A stretch of DNA of 64,000 nucleotides from Ricordea florida (lineage: Eukaryota > Cnidaria > Anthozoa > Corallimorpharia > Ricordeidae): NCBI GenBank assembly GCA_949710005.1, contig OX453280.1:14608258-14672257 (forward strand), given 5' to 3'. This document shows, piece after piece, positions 53,505 through 63,443 of this stretch. Position 1 is the stretch's first letter; every line of letters starts with the position of its first letter. The notes beneath the pieces are model-generated. The model worked only from the letters and a program-made list of their open reading frames with translations. It ran no database searches and was not told the origin of the DNA. Position numbers and translations under genes: made by a program.

Positions 53505-54265
53505 GTAAGAGATATCCTTGTAAGGAGGTTAATAAAGTGTTCTTTGCTGTCATTTAATCTAATATGTAGTTCACAGGTGCTTTGAGCATTATTGCTCATA
53601 TGTCTGAAGATTACATTCCAGTTTTCTTCCCACGACCGAACATAGATTTTTTTACACTCTGATCTGTCTAACGCAATCAAGGAGAATAAATATATATATA
53701 GCTTATTGAATGCTTTGGTGCACAGTTGTGCTGAGTACTTTTACGAGGTGTGATGTATTTTGAGGAGCCCGCATGGCAAATGAAAACAATGAAACAAAAA
53801 AAAAAACAGTGATAGCAGCGATCATATGAAAACCACTCTTCAGCGATCTCAGCAATCGCAGCGAAAGAAAAAATTTCAGGATTACTGCATAAGTCCACTC
53901 ATACTTAGATGAATGCTATAAAAATACATTAGGTAGCCTTTTGCAGGCTACACTGAAAAGCAATTTTTCCAGCACTACGACAGTCCTAACCCTGAACTGT
54001 ACCATCACCACATCATGACTGCATTGGGGCACCCTCGTCCATTTGAGAAGAGCTGGATCTATTTATGGATTTTGGCAATTTATTTTACCTCCACTCAAAC
54101 ACACCTCGCAATATAATTCTTGAAACTTCAATAGCCTTTCGTAACATCGGTGTTCCCATTTGTGGCGGCGGCTTATTAACTAGTGTGCACCACGAACCCA
54201 CAAAGTCCCACGGTTTTTATAGCACTGTTCCTCTCATCCTAATGCGTTAGAAATTACATTCCATT
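53505..54265. other. Downstream intron sequence
   Basis: I looked for the terminal Bcl-2 exon (membrane anchor) and found no in-phase candidate. A frame near 53948-54115 (WIYLWILAIYF) has a hydrophobic run but the wrong splice phase. Confidence 0.4.
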
Positions 54266-54270
54266 TTTTC

Positions 54271-54580
54271 AAGTCCAATGAGAACAAGTTGCAACTTAAA
54301 TGAGGCAAAGTGCAAGGAACTGCGAATTTCATTCACCAAATCTGCTACAGACTTTGCTCCTATTGTTATTAATGGGAAGGCAATCGAGGTAGTACCCACA
54401 GTTAAGCTTTTAGGTCTGAATATTTCACATGACCTCCGGTAGAATGTTCATGTCTCCAAAATCTGTAAAAAGGTGGCTAGCCATTTGTATTTTCTCAGGC
54501 AATTGAGAAGGGCAAATATCTCGGTCAAAGAACTCATAACATTTTGTTACATGTGTACACCCTGTAGCAGAGTATGTCTG
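54271..54580 (+). pseudogene. LINE RT C-terminal fragment
   Basis: LNEAKCKELRISFTKSATDF, then VVPTVKLLGLNISHDLR, stop, NVHVSKICKKVASHLYFLRQ. This is the region after the catalytic motif in CR1/Rex-type LINEs. It is distinct from the LINE at 13-18 kb. Confidence 0.75.
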
Positions 54581-54584
54581 CCCT

Positions 54585-55049
54585 GTTACTCAGGCTTCCG
54601 TAGGAGAGCCCGAGTCTTAAAATGCTAGCGTTTTGGTCGCCAAAAGGGGGGTCATAGTCCCAGGCGTTCCTTGCGTGGACCACGGAAACTGGGGATGAGA
54701 AGGCGAAATCATGTGCTATGTGCTCGCTCTTCGTAAACAACATAATTTACATAATGCTGTGTTTTGCGAACAGCGTTTTGCAAAAATGCAAATGAACACG
54801 CCGTCCGTGATAGGCCCACACTAAATGATGTCGAGCGTTGTCGGAATAGGTTGTCGATCCACGAATTCTTTAGCTTGAAATCTAGCGAAATGGGCAGAGT
54901 TCGTACTAGTTCTCACGAGATAACAAATGAGACATATATTAGTTGCCAAAACTGTGACAGCCGATTGAACAACAAACAATGATTCTTAAACGAACACATC
55001 ACCTGCTGAAATCAGGTATATTCGTGAACACAACTTCGAAGGTGGCACT
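54585..55049 (+). repeat. Dispersed repeat, copy B (left part)
   Basis: Collinear with 12270-12740, including GGCTTCCGTAGGAGAGCC and the [11 protein letters not shown] frame. It breaks at GGTGGCACT, where the Gypsy-2 LTR begins, and continues at 60422. Confidence 0.8.
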
Positions 55050-55198
55050 TGTAGAGTATTAGAAGACTGGCGCTAGTTAAGTAGTGTGCATGAGTAAAAG
55101 TAGGTGGGTCGGTAACACGATGGCGGACATGTGAGTACGGTTGTGTTTATGAAAATAAATCCGAACCATCCTGTTATTGTTAGCCTTGAGGCAGTATT
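55050..55198 (+). repeat. Gypsy-2 5' LTR
   Basis: Starts TGTAGAGTATTAGAAGACTG and ends at GAGGCAGTATTA, just before CTGGCGACGAGG. Contains AATAAA. It differs from the 3' LTR by several substitutions and a 3-bp indel near the start. Confidence 0.85.
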
Positions 55199-55264
55199 AT
55201 ACTGGCGACGAGGATCTCCGTAAAAGTGTACTCGACAATTCTGCGAAGGAATTTATCCGGGATT

Positions 55265-56136
55265 ATGGCAGATGACAACAGAAACTACATTTCAAAGTTC
55301 GATTGCTTCACTAAACCACCAACGCTGGGAACTCAATGCAAAAGATGGCTCAATGCTTTTGAGTTGTATGCAGATGGAAAGGGACTTATAATCCAAGACT
55401 ATAAAGATGACAATAAACAACGACGACGGGCAGACACCAGAACAGCCAAAGATTACGAAAAAGCAATGACCGCGCTCAACAACTACTTTGTCCCTAAAGT
55501 TAACACTGCCTATGCACGGCATACATTTCGACAACCCACACACAAAAGCCTGGTGAAACCATACAACAGTTCCTTACAAGGTTGAGAAGTGCATCGAAAG
55601 ATTGTGGGTATGGAACAGATACAGACAACCATATACTTGACGAGATTCTGACAAAGTGTACATTCAGTTATCTCAGAAGAAAATTACTGGAGGAAGGAGA
55701 AACACTCACCCTCGCTCGAACACTAGAAATCGCGAACCAATGCGAGAAAATTGAAGCCCAGATGATCGGATTGGGCGAAAAGGAGAGTGTAAATAGAGTC
55801 ATAGACAAAGGAAGGAGAGACCGGCCATTCAAGAAAAAGGAGAAAAGAGAAAAACCACCTGGCAAGTCACCGGGAGGACAATGTTACCGCTGTGGAAATA
55901 CAGGACATTATGGTCGAGATCCCAAGTGCCCAGCCCGTGGAAAAATGTGTAGGAAATGTGGAGGAAAGGATCACTTCCAACAAGCTTGCAAGTCAAGGGA
56001 CACTGAAGCTAATGGTGAAAGTCAAGTAAACCAAGTCCAGGGAAACTGTCAGTATGCATTTCATGTGAGTGGTGATAATGCATCGACAGTCAGTGTGTCA
56101 ATTGGTGGGGTGAACCTGGATAATTATGCTTGTTGA
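55265..56136 (+). pseudogene. Gypsy-2 gag with two zinc knuckles
   Basis: MADDNRNYISKFDCFTKPPT, WLNAFELYADGKG and ALNNYFVPKVNTAYARHTF, then a frame change at about 55583 into ILTKCTFSYLRRKLLEEGET. CYRCGNTGHYGRDPKC and CRKCGGKDHFQQAC are the nucleic-acid-binding knuckles. One frameshift. Confidence 0.85.
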
Positions 56137-56611
56137 CTCTGGGGCCACCAGTAACATTATTTGTGAAGAGACATGGGAGCAGCTCAAGGCACAGGGGATA
56201 AAGTGTACCTCAAGTGCAGCCCCCAGTGGAAAGAAATTGTATCCCTATGCCTCTGACAAACCCCTGTCAATCAAGGGAAGTTTCACCTGTGATGTTAAAG
56301 CTGGTTGTGGGGTGACCCAGGCAGAATTTCTTGTCATTAAGGGGAAGGGAATACCACTACTGGGTACAGATACAGCCATAGCACTATTAACATTGAAAGT
56401 TGGAATAGTTGTAGCCACTGTTAGTGAGAAAGAAATCCAAACCCTGTGCCCAGTAGTCTTCAGTGGGGTGGGAAGACTGAAGTCCCGCCAAGTAACCCTT
56501 CACATGGACCCCAATGTCAAGCCCATTGCTCAGCCCCGAGATGGATACCATTCAATCAGGTGTCCACAAAGATCAAAGAACTGTTGGACAATGACATTAT
56601 TGAACCCTTAG
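56126..56611 (+). pseudogene. Gypsy-2 aspartic protease and pre-RT linker
   Basis: MLVDSGATSNIICEETWEQL has the DSGA active site. GIPLLGTDTAIALLTLKVGI follows and the linker leads to the RT start (NPSHGPQCQAH read in a shifted frame). One frame shift separates it from gag and another from the RT. Confidence 0.8.
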
Positions 56612-57435
56612 AAGGCCCAACCCCTTGGGTAAACCCAGTCGTTTTTTGTTCCAAAAGCTGGCTGATATGAGGAGGGCAAATGAAGCTATAATCTGTACCC
56701 GGTATAACATCCCCACTGTTGATGAGCTGCTACAGAATATGAACGGCTTCAAAATCTTCAGCAAATTAGACCTCAAGTGGGGATATCACCAATTGGAACT
56801 GTCACCTGAATTGCGGGGAATCACGACCTTTGCAACCCGAGGGACTATACCAGTACAAGAGGCTACTGTTTGGCGTAAGCTCGGCTAGTGAGATATATCA
56901 ACATGAGATCTCAGCAGCATTGGCAGGCATTGAAGGTGCCGACAATATCTCCGATGATATAATAGTGCATGCCCCAGACCAAAGCACCCATGACAAGCGA
57001 CTCCTTGACCTTGAATGCAGGGAAATGTGTGTACAATATGGACAGACTCATATTCATGGGGATGCTGTTATCAGAAAAGGGTGTTGGCCCAACAGAAGAG
57101 CGCATACAAGCTATTTTGGAAACAAGGGAGCCTGAGAATGTCACAGAGTTTAGAAGCTTCCTCGGATTGGCCAATTACAGTAGTCGATTTATCCCACAGT
57201 TTGCAACCCTTACCGAGCCACTACGAAGATTGACCAAGAAGGATCTACATGTGTCTCTGGCCCAGAGCAAAAAAAGCCTCCCGGTCACTAAAGGAGAGCA
57301 TAGCAAAGTCCGGTACACTAGCCTACTTTGACAAGATGGACCCTACAAGATCATCGCTGATGCAAGCCCAGTTAGCTTGGGAGCTGTGTTACTACAAGAA
57401 CAGGACGGGCAATGGATTCCTGTGTACTATGCAAG
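56545..57435 (+). pseudogene. Gypsy-2 reverse transcriptase and RNase H start
   Basis: NDIIEPLEGPTPWVNPVV, ADMRRANEAI, FKIFSKLDLKWGYHQLEL (motif A), ISDDIIVHAPDQSTHDKRL (catalytic DD), then FRSFLGLANYSSRFIPQFA. RNase H begins with IADASPVSLGAVLLQEQDGQ and is cut at about 57435, where minus-strand BEL sequence starts. Several frame changes. Confidence 0.85.
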
Positions 57436-58400
57436 ATGATGCTGTCGGGGATCCGTTCCAAAAGCATCAGGACCACGATCGTCGAATATGAAGTCTTGTC
57501 GACCTCCAGCGCTTGTAAGGCTCGGAACCTTGTCTCGATGAAGTCATAGAAGCTCCGAAGGCGACTTGTGTCTCTCTCGTTATACACTGGGAGAACATTC
57601 AAGAGTTCATTTACATGTCTGTTGTATTGCATCCCTTTTCTCGTACCTTTTCTGTAAAAGTTCCACTGCTGCGTCATAATTTGCTCCCGTGCGGGCGAAA
57701 ACCCGCAATCACTGATCGAGCTGGTTCCAGGAGAAGTCCACGCAGGTACGAGAACTTGTCCACCTTCGAGAGCGACTGGTGTTTGTGAATAACGCTCGAG
57801 AACGAGTCCCAGAACTCCTACCATTCTTGTAGTCTCCCGTTGAACTTTCGCACTTCAAGCTTGGGCAGTCTCGCTCTTACCAGCTGTTGTGGAAGGGAGC
57901 TCGACGGGACGGATGAGTAAGGCTCACTGTGGCTTGAACCGGACTGCTCGAGTTGTGATGCTTGTGATGGGGCGGGCACGACAACGCTGTCTTCTAATTT
58001 TTCATCAATAGCAGCCAACCCTTGCGTTACGTCTGCCTTAAGTCGCGCGCTTTCTTCCATCTCCTTTGCAATTGCATCATCTGTGGAGCCATCGTTCCCT
58101 GTCATTTCAGCCAGGATGGTCTCATCTAGAGAGTGAAGAACGTATGTTGAATGTGTTAGAGAACCAATAAAGTGAATGAAACGACAGATTCAGTCCTCAG
58201 TGTTGGTGAACCAGCGAGAGCGGAGATCTTTTCCATCTGGGCACGGATCGCACCTTTCCATTTAACCAGTAAAGGCCTCGTTGCACCGCTCTCCAAGACT
58301 CCGTCTACCTCTAGGTGGGCCTTTTTCAAAAAGGCTCGGTGACCTGCTCGGGTTTTCCTTCTGCGCGTCACCTTTTTATCCAGGTCGAAGGACCACGTGT
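57436..58400 (-). pseudogene. BEL-3 gag, interrupted by an inverted LTR/PBS piece
   Basis: The N-terminus RRKTRAGHRAFLKKAHLEVD and RAQMEKIS (58371-58230) is followed by a 98-bp foreign block and then LDETILAEMTGNDGSTDD (58130 onward), LPKLEVRKFNGRLQEW and FYDFIETRFRALQALEVDKT. This is a typical Pao gag split by the block at 58129-58226. Confidence 0.75.
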
Positions 58401-58528
58401 CGCAGAAACCTTATCCTGCGTTAAAGAAAATCTCCGCTCTCGCTGGTTCACCAACACTGAGGACTGAATCTGTCGTTTCATTCACTTTATTGGTTCTCTA
58501 ACACATTCAACATACGTTCTTCACTCTC
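58129..58528. repeat. 98-bp inverted repeat (LTR end plus primer site) in BEL-3
   Basis: 58129-58226 and 58431-58528 are reverse complements of each other. Each holds the LTR tail with AATAAA and the primer-site-like TGGTGAACCAGCGAGAG. The right copy is in the normal position before gag. The left copy lies inverted inside gag. Confidence 0.9.
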
Positions 58529-58742
58529 GCAGTTTCAATCTGAACTAGTGATACAATGTTCTGTACTTTTATTTGTTCCTATCGGAAGTCGGCTCCTATG
58601 CTACGTGAGTTATAGATTTCCTGAAATCTTGATTAATGTAAACTCTAGAAACGCTGTTGTCTCACAATCATAACTAAAGATTGTTTCTTGATCCCGCTGG
58701 TCGTTGATACACCCACCCATTCCTATGTCACGTACATACTTT

Positions 58743-60140
58743 ACGTCACGGTACCGCCTTGCGCCCGGATTGAGTGGTGGGTACTCTGTTTGCAGGCGTA
58801 TGACTTCCATGTGGTATACGTACCCGGAAAGACAAACATCGCAGACCCCCTGTCGAGATTGCTGAACCAAAATCCAAAGCCTGACAGGCATGACGAGGAG
58901 TTGATCAAAGTCAGAAGAGCTATTCAGACAGGCCGTTTTCGACAACTGCAAGCAGTATGGTGTGGTGTCCGGTGAATTGTGTGTCATAGGCCAGCTAGTT
59001 CTTCGCGGGACACGAATCGTCATACCCAGCAAGTTAAGCCCCCGGGTCCTAGCACTGGCACACAAGGGACACCTTGGCATTGTTGGGACAAAACAGAATC
59101 TTAGAACGAAGGCGTGGTGGCCAGGAGTTGACAAAGCCGCAGAACGACACTGCAAAGGATATCATGGTTGCCAGTTAGTGGCATGACCAGATCCACCGGA
59201 ACCACTAAGATCAACAAGACGTCCTGATGGTCCATGGAAGGATGTCGCATGTGACTTGTTAGGACCTCTGCCATCAGGAAACTCCCTCCTGGTAACAGTT
59301 GGCTATTACAGTCGCTACTAAGAAGTAAGCATCTTACCGTCGACAACCACAGAGAAGAGAATTGACCACCTGGATGAAATCTTCAGCCGATTCGGATTCC
59401 CTATGACTCTGAAGTCAGACAATGGACCCCAATTTATATCAGAAGAGTTCAGACATTACTGTGAACAGATCGGCATCACACAGCAGAGGGTCACAGCTAA
59501 ATGGGCCCAAGCTAACGGCGAAGTTGAGCGACAAAACAGGTCGATTATGAAACGCCTACAGATCGCCCAGGCTGAGGGACAACCTTGGAAAGCTGAGTTG
59601 AGGAAAAACTTGAGATCATACCAGAGTCTGCCACACACCACGGCCGGGAGGAGCCCTACGGAATTATTATTCAACCGAAAGATGAGAGGGAAAATCCTAG
59701 ACCTGAGCATGAGTCACGTGTATGATCAAGATGTCCTCAACAGAGATGCTGAAATAAAGGAAACAACCAAGGCCTATGCCGAAACCCGTCGTGCAGGCCG
59801 CCCCTCTACGATTGACGTGGGAGATCAAGTGCTAATGAAGCAGGACAAACATAACAAATTGACCACCACTTTCAACCCAGTACCACACACAGTGATAAGC
59901 AAGAGTGGAAATAGTACAGTTCTACAGAGCCTCAGTGGTACGCAATATTCCAGAAATACCAGCCACATCAAGAAGTACACTCCAGATATCTCAGAGCAGG
60001 AGAAGGAGGTGGATGTGATGGCAGAGGACAGAATGATGGAAGACTCAAAGGAAGCTAATCTAGAAGGGACTGAACCGGAACAGGGGCCGCAGAGAGCGAG
60101 AACTAGGCCAAAACGCTTTGATGACTATATCATTGGATAA
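58743..60140 (+). pseudogene. Gypsy-2 RNase H end and integrase
   Basis: YVPGKTNIADPLSRLL ends RNase H. HKGHLGIVGTKQNLRTKAWW and KGYHGCQL are the HHCC-like domain (one Cys lost). DVACDLLGPLPSGNSLLVTV (first Asp) precedes a stop near 59321. 59403-60140 is intact with LKSDNGPQFISEEFRHYC (second Asp), AQANGEVERQNRSIMKRL (Glu) and a C-terminal chromodomain-free tail (VGDQVLMKQDKHNKL, RPKRFDDYIIG). Confidence 0.85.
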
Positions 60141-60272
60141 CTGTACTCATGAACTTTGGCCCATGCCTAACCTTGTTTATATCTCAACATTGAACTATTT
60201 GTACATGCTAGGAACACTGATTTAGCTTTAAGTCATTTGAACTCTGAACTTCAATCCCTACAAAGGGGGAGA

Positions 60273-60421
60273 TGTGTATTAGAAGACTGGGGGCTAGTTA
60301 AGTAGTGGGCATGTGTAAAAGTAGGTAGGTTGGTAACACGATGGCGGACATGTGAGTGCGGTTGTGTTTATGAGAATAAATCCAAACCATCCTGTTATTG
60401 TTAGCCTTGAGGCAGTATTAA
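60273..60421 (+). repeat. Gypsy-2 3' LTR
   Basis: TGTGTATTAGAAGACTGGGG to GAGGCAGTATTAA, collinear with the 5' LTR. Followed by AGCGCT, the resumed dispersed repeat. Confidence 0.85.
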
Positions 60422-60560
60422 AGCGCTACCAACAGCAAATTGGATAAGGATACTGACAGAAGCAACTTGAATAGTAAGGTTAAATATCTAAGCTTAGCTC
60501 TTCCGTTAAATATCCTGTTTCTGTGATTGGTTCTTATTGGGTTCAATACTTGTAAAGCAC
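60422..60560 (+). repeat. Dispersed repeat, copy B (right part)
   Basis: AGCGCTACCAACAGCAAATT, then the shared AGTAAGGTTAAATATCTAAG and TTCTGTGATTGGTT blocks, collinear with 12800-12935. Confidence 0.85.
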
Positions 60561-60767
60561 GATTTGATATTGCGTACGCAATCACTATTATTGGAAGCTA
60601 CTCGAATCTATTATTTCCTCGCGAAGCGAGGTTACTGATCGTGTCGGTTCCGGTCAGACCACTTGGCTCGCAAGCCCGAGTAAATCGAGCCGAGAGTTTT
60701 TATATATGTATATATAAATATATATATAGTTGTTGCGGGAGAAAAAACACAAACAAACTACAGGTTT

Positions 60768-60810
60768 ATCCCTACAAGCCTGTTTTGTGGTTGCCCACTC
60801 ATCAGGGGAT
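60768..60810 (-). ncRNA. Hammerhead ribozyme copy, core mutated
   Basis: Minus strand: ATCCC, CTGATGA, GTGG-GCAA-CCAC, then AAAAC instead of GAAAC. The conserved G after stem II is an A, so this copy should be inactive. Other stems are intact. Confidence 0.7.
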
Positions 60811-60853
60811 ATCCCCTGATGAGTGGGCAACCACGAAACAGGCTTGTAGGGAT
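60811..60853 (+). ncRNA. Type I hammerhead ribozyme, full core
   Basis: Stem I ATCCC (60811-60815) pairs with GGGAT (60849-60853). Core CTGATGA 60816-60822; stem II GTGG/CCAC with a GCAA tetraloop (60823-60834); GAAA 60835-60838; a short stem III CA/TG with a GGCT loop (60839-60846); cleavage expected after GTA at 60848. All invariant hammerhead bases are present. PLE terminal repeats are known carriers of hammerheads. Self-cleavage would trim element transcripts. Confidence 0.8.
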
Positions 60854-61019
60854 AAACCTGTAGTTTGTTTGTGTTTTTTCTCCCGCAACAACTACTTCGC
60901 TCTACGTTCACGTATTGAGCACTGTTTTACGATTAATCAACTTTTACACTTTAAATATATATATATATATATATATAGTTGTTGCGGGAGAAAAAAACAC
61001 ACAAACAAACTACGGGTTT

Positions 61020-61062
61020 ATCCCTACAAGTCTGTTTCGTGGTTGCCCACTCATCAGGGGAT
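61020..61062 (-). ncRNA. Type I hammerhead ribozyme, full core (left arm)
   Basis: Minus-strand copy with CTGATGA, GTGG-GCAA-CCAC and GAAAC intact. Differs from 60811-60853 by one base in the stem III loop (GACT for GGCT). It lies upstream of nothing but downstream of the endonuclease in the transcript sense of PLE-D. Confidence 0.75.
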
Positions 61063-61136
61063 ATGATGAGAATGTCCTTTACCATCGCTTATATACAAAG
61101 TAGTTAAATTTACATAATAATAGAGATCGTTAAGTT

Positions 61137-61622
61137 TCAGGTATTGCGTAAGAGGGTTTTGTTTCTGTGGCGGCAAGAAGACACAAGCTCATTACGTTTG
61201 TTTAGCGTGGATAGTTCGGGTCGGCAGATGATTAGGAATTTTTCTTTGAGGCAGAGGTTACATCTTTTGCTTGAGCTGTTATATGGCGAGTGTGAAGACA
61301 GGATCCGCCAGGAAATAAAGTGTTCAATGTTGTTGTCTTTAAGGGTCCATATGTGTTTGCTGAGCTCGGTGGAGTTTCTGTGTTTAGCGTGGCGGAAAGA
61401 TGCGGTGTGGTTTCTGTATCTTGTTTTGAAGTCGTTTTCCGTAAGTCCGATGTAGGTTTGGGACGTGTTGTTGTCTTTGCGCGTAACGGTGGCTTGGTAG
61501 ATTACCGATGGTTGTAGGCAGTTTCCGTTGAGTGGGCAATTGTTCTTTTGTCGGCAGTTGCCGACAAAAGAACAATTGTCGGCAATATGTCTTTCTTTCT
61601 TTAGTGTTAGCGGCGGTAGCAT
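61137..61622 (-). CDS. PLE-D GIY-YIG endonuclease domain
   Basis: 161 residues, intact to its stop. NCPLNGNCLQPSVIYQATVT (Cys-rich lead-in), SQTYIGLTENDFKTRYRNH (YIG core and catalytic Arg), ELSKHIWTLKDNNIEHFISW, and a C-terminal NLCLKEKFLIICRPELSTLN with the conserved Glu. This matches the endonuclease of Penelope-type retroelements. The RT domain is missing, so it is a 5'-truncated copy. The start is not defined because the real frame began upstream in the RT. Confidence 0.82.
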   Translation of the reverse strand: MLPPLTLKKERHIADNCSFVGNCRQKNNCPLNGNCLQPSVIYQATVTRKDNNTSQTYIGLTENDFKTRYRNHTASFRHAKHRNSTELSKHIWTLKDNNIEHFISWRILSSHSPYNSSSKRCNLCLKEKFLIICRPELSTLNKRNELVSSCRHRNKTLLRNT

Positions 61623-61643
61623 CGTTGGTTTGTGTAGATGTGG

Positions 61644-61673
61644 TTAACCCTTTCACTCCCAAGGGGTCTCCAT

Positions 61674-61714
<41 letters not shown>

Positions 61715-61745
61715 GTAAAGTCACTCTTGGGAGTGAAAGGGTTAA
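61644..61745. mobile_element. 102-bp MITE at TTAA, copy 1
   Basis: Starts TTAACCCTTTCACTCCCAAG and ends with its complement CTTGGGAGTGAAAGGGTTAA. Identical to the copy at 61758-61859. The right arm of PLE-D keeps the uninterrupted GATGTGGTTAAGATGCG (read in reverse), proving insertion at TTAA, as for piggyBac- or Kolobok-type elements. Confidence 0.92.
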
Positions 61746-61757
61746 GGGAGATAGTTT

Positions 61758-61787
61758 TTAACCCTTTCACTCCCAAGGGGTCTCCAT

Positions 61788-61828
<41 letters not shown>

Positions 61829-61859
61829 GTAAAGTCACTCTTGGGAGTGAAAGGGTTAA
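61758..61859. mobile_element. 102-bp MITE at TTAA, copy 2
   Basis: Same sequence as copy 1, separated from it by only GGGAGATAGTTT. Two adjacent near-identical copies suggest recent activity or a tandem duplication. Confidence 0.92.
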
Positions 61860-62215
61860 GATGCGTTTATTATGGTTGTCGATTATTTGTTTAGTGTTGT
61901 TCGACAACCATAATAAACGCATCTTAACCACATCTACAAAGAAAAATTCCTAATCATCTGCCGACCCGAACTATCCACGCTAAACAAACGTAATGAACTT
62001 GGGTCTTCTTGCCGCCACAGAAACAAAACCCTCTTACGCAATACCTGAAACTTAACGATCTCTATTATTATGTAAATTTAACTACTTTTTATATAAGCGA
62101 TGGTAAAGGACATTCCCATCATATCCCCTGATGAGTGGGCAACCACGAAACAGGCTTGTAGGGATAAACCCGTAGTTTGTTTGTGTGTTTTTTTCTCCCG
62201 CAACAACTACTTCGC
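61860..62215. repeat. PLE-D right arm, inverted copy of the left arm
   Basis: 61860-61925 is a hairpin (GATGCGTTTATTATGGTTG / CAACCATAATAAACGCATC) forming the apex. 61937-62215 is the reverse complement of 60979-61248 with few differences. The endonuclease middle (61249-61630) is deleted from this arm. Confidence 0.92.
62123..62165 (+). ncRNA. Type I hammerhead ribozyme, full core (right arm)
   Basis: ATCCC/GGGAT stem I, CTGATGA, GTGG-GCAA-CCAC, GAAA, CAGGCTTG and GTA, same sequence as 60811-60853. All core bases are present. Confidence 0.8.
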
Positions 62216-62265
62216 TCTACGTTCACGTATTGAGCACTGTTTTACGATTAATCTACTTTTACAAT

Positions 62266-62273
62266 TTATATAT

Positions 62274-62334
<61 letters not shown>

Positions 62335-62335
62335 T
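62266..62335 (+). repeat. (TA)n microsatellite at PLE-D edge
   Basis: TA run with minor interruptions. A shorter one flanks the left side (60700-60727). The PLE apparently inserted into a TA tract of the DNA element. Confidence 0.92.
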
Positions 62336-62374
62336 TTAAAGGTGTCCGTTCGCAAGCCAGGTTACCTGGCAATA

Positions 62375-62637
62375 GTAGCGTAAATTTTGTGGAAACCGAT
62401 TTCAGTCGTCCTGGAAGTACATCCCAGCAAGGTAATCTCCGAGATATTCAAGAGATATTAGCACGAGATCGTCGCCGAGTAAGTTCGAATACCGTGAAAA
62501 GCGCGACTCAAAGCAGGGATAGAGAAACGACAGCAGGGAGAATAACAACAGACATCGCAGCCAAGACAACAGCTGCTCGCTCCAGAAAAAGGCAAACGAA
62601 TCAGCAGGGAAAAGGACTAAGAATTCAATCAAGTTAG
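62375..62637 (+). CDS. Basic ORF of the DNA element family, unknown
   Basis: Reads GSTSQQGNLRDIQEILARDR, then RDRETTAGRITTDIAAKTTA and a basic end KKRQTNQQGKG-like. Related but more broken frames occur on the minus strand at 16230-16640. Its recurrence in two copies suggests a former transposon exon. Function unknown. Confidence 0.4.
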
Positions 62638-63426
62638 TTTTGAATTTGAATGTGTTATTGATAGAAATACAGGACATGAGTGAACGATTACATAACGAAA
62701 TATATTGGCGTACTACATTTAGCAAAACGACTTAGAAAGGACACCGAGTAAGAACGACTTCAACAATTGGAGATGTCTCGGCAAGATTTCCGCACAGGTC
62801 CCTACTTCATTATGCACGCTGTAGCCGTACGGTTTCGTTCTCAGAAAACAAGAAATTTTTGCACGCGCACTTCCCAAGACAATTCAACTAAAGCATGCAT
62901 AATGAAGTAGGGACCGGTGCGGAAATCGGCATTCCGATGTCTCTGGAAAATAATTCTCTTAGTCTAAAAACGGAATCGGAAGATGACCAGCAGATTACAA
63001 GAGAATGTAAATAGCTATTTTTCATAATAAAACGATAGCGTTTCCATTTTGAAGTAATTCCCAACACAGAGAGTTGCAGTTGTTATAGCAATCATTTATA
63101 ACGATGCGATCTGATATCATTGCAACAGTGAAAATATTGTAAATTTTCTTGATCTAGCAGGTATGTTAAACATTTTCAACAGAATATATACCCTGTGTCA
63201 CTATAAAGTACTGGTTCTGCAATATTATCAATGATCAATGCGATCATTTTAAAATAAAGCAAATGTGATTACTGAATTCTGAGTAGTAATTCTCTTTGCT
63301 ATATATATATACATATATATATACATGTATGTATTCTCTGATTGAAAGGTTTCAATAGCGTTGCGTAGGGACAACAAGTTTCATAGCCTTTTCACAATGG
63401 GTCAGTTTTACGTTAGAGTTCAATGA

Positions 63427-63443
63427 CCCCCCCCCCCCCCCCC
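63427..63443 (+). repeat. Poly-C run
   Basis: Seventeen consecutive C residues within the DNA element. Length is prone to assembly error. Confidence 0.85.

Larger units (their letters stand above)
57436..58742 (-). mobile_element. BEL/Pao 5' fragment inside Gypsy-2 (BEL-3)
   Basis: Minus strand from right to left: LTR end with AATAAA, primer site TGGTGAACCAGCGAGAGCGG, gag start and gag to about 57437. The protease and everything downstream is missing. About 60 codons of Gypsy-2 RNase H are also absent at the junction, so this was not a clean integration. Confidence 0.75.
55050..60421 (+). mobile_element. Gypsy/Ty3 LTR retrotransposon with both LTRs (Gypsy-2)
   Basis: Short LTRs (about 148 bp), a primer-site-like TGGCGACGAGGATC directly after the 5' LTR, gag to integrase in order, and the purine tract CAAAGGGGGAGA before the 3' LTR. 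It splits dispersed repeat B at GCGCT/GCACT, a likely 5-bp target duplication with one later mutation. A BEL fragment sits in its RNase H. Confidence 0.9.
60728..60895. repeat. Near-perfect palindrome centred on GGGGATATCCCC
   Basis: AGTTGTTGCGGGAGAAAAAA at the left mirrors TTTTTTCTCCCGCAACAACT at the right, with the whole stretch self-complementary around 60810. It places two hammerhead copies head to head. Confidence 0.92.
60728..62260. mobile_element. PLE-D: foldback Penelope-like element with hammerhead ribozymes
   Basis: A left terminal palindrome (60728-60895), then a left arm (60979-61248), the endonuclease (61137-61622, -), two MITEs, and a right arm (61899-62215) that is the reverse complement of the left arm. 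TA repeats flank both sides. Only the endonuclease end of the PLE is left. Confidence 0.85.

Noticed and set aside
53948..54115. Candidate last Bcl-2 exon with a hydrophobic WIYLWILAIYF run
   Set aside because: The open frame after the AG at 53947 needs phase 2 while the upstream donor is phase 0, and no BH2 continuation is visible.
60654..61066. Frames reading DEWATTKQACRDKPVVCLCF on several copies
   Set aside because: They translate the hammerhead-bearing terminal repeat and its palindrome; the repeat itself is the feature.
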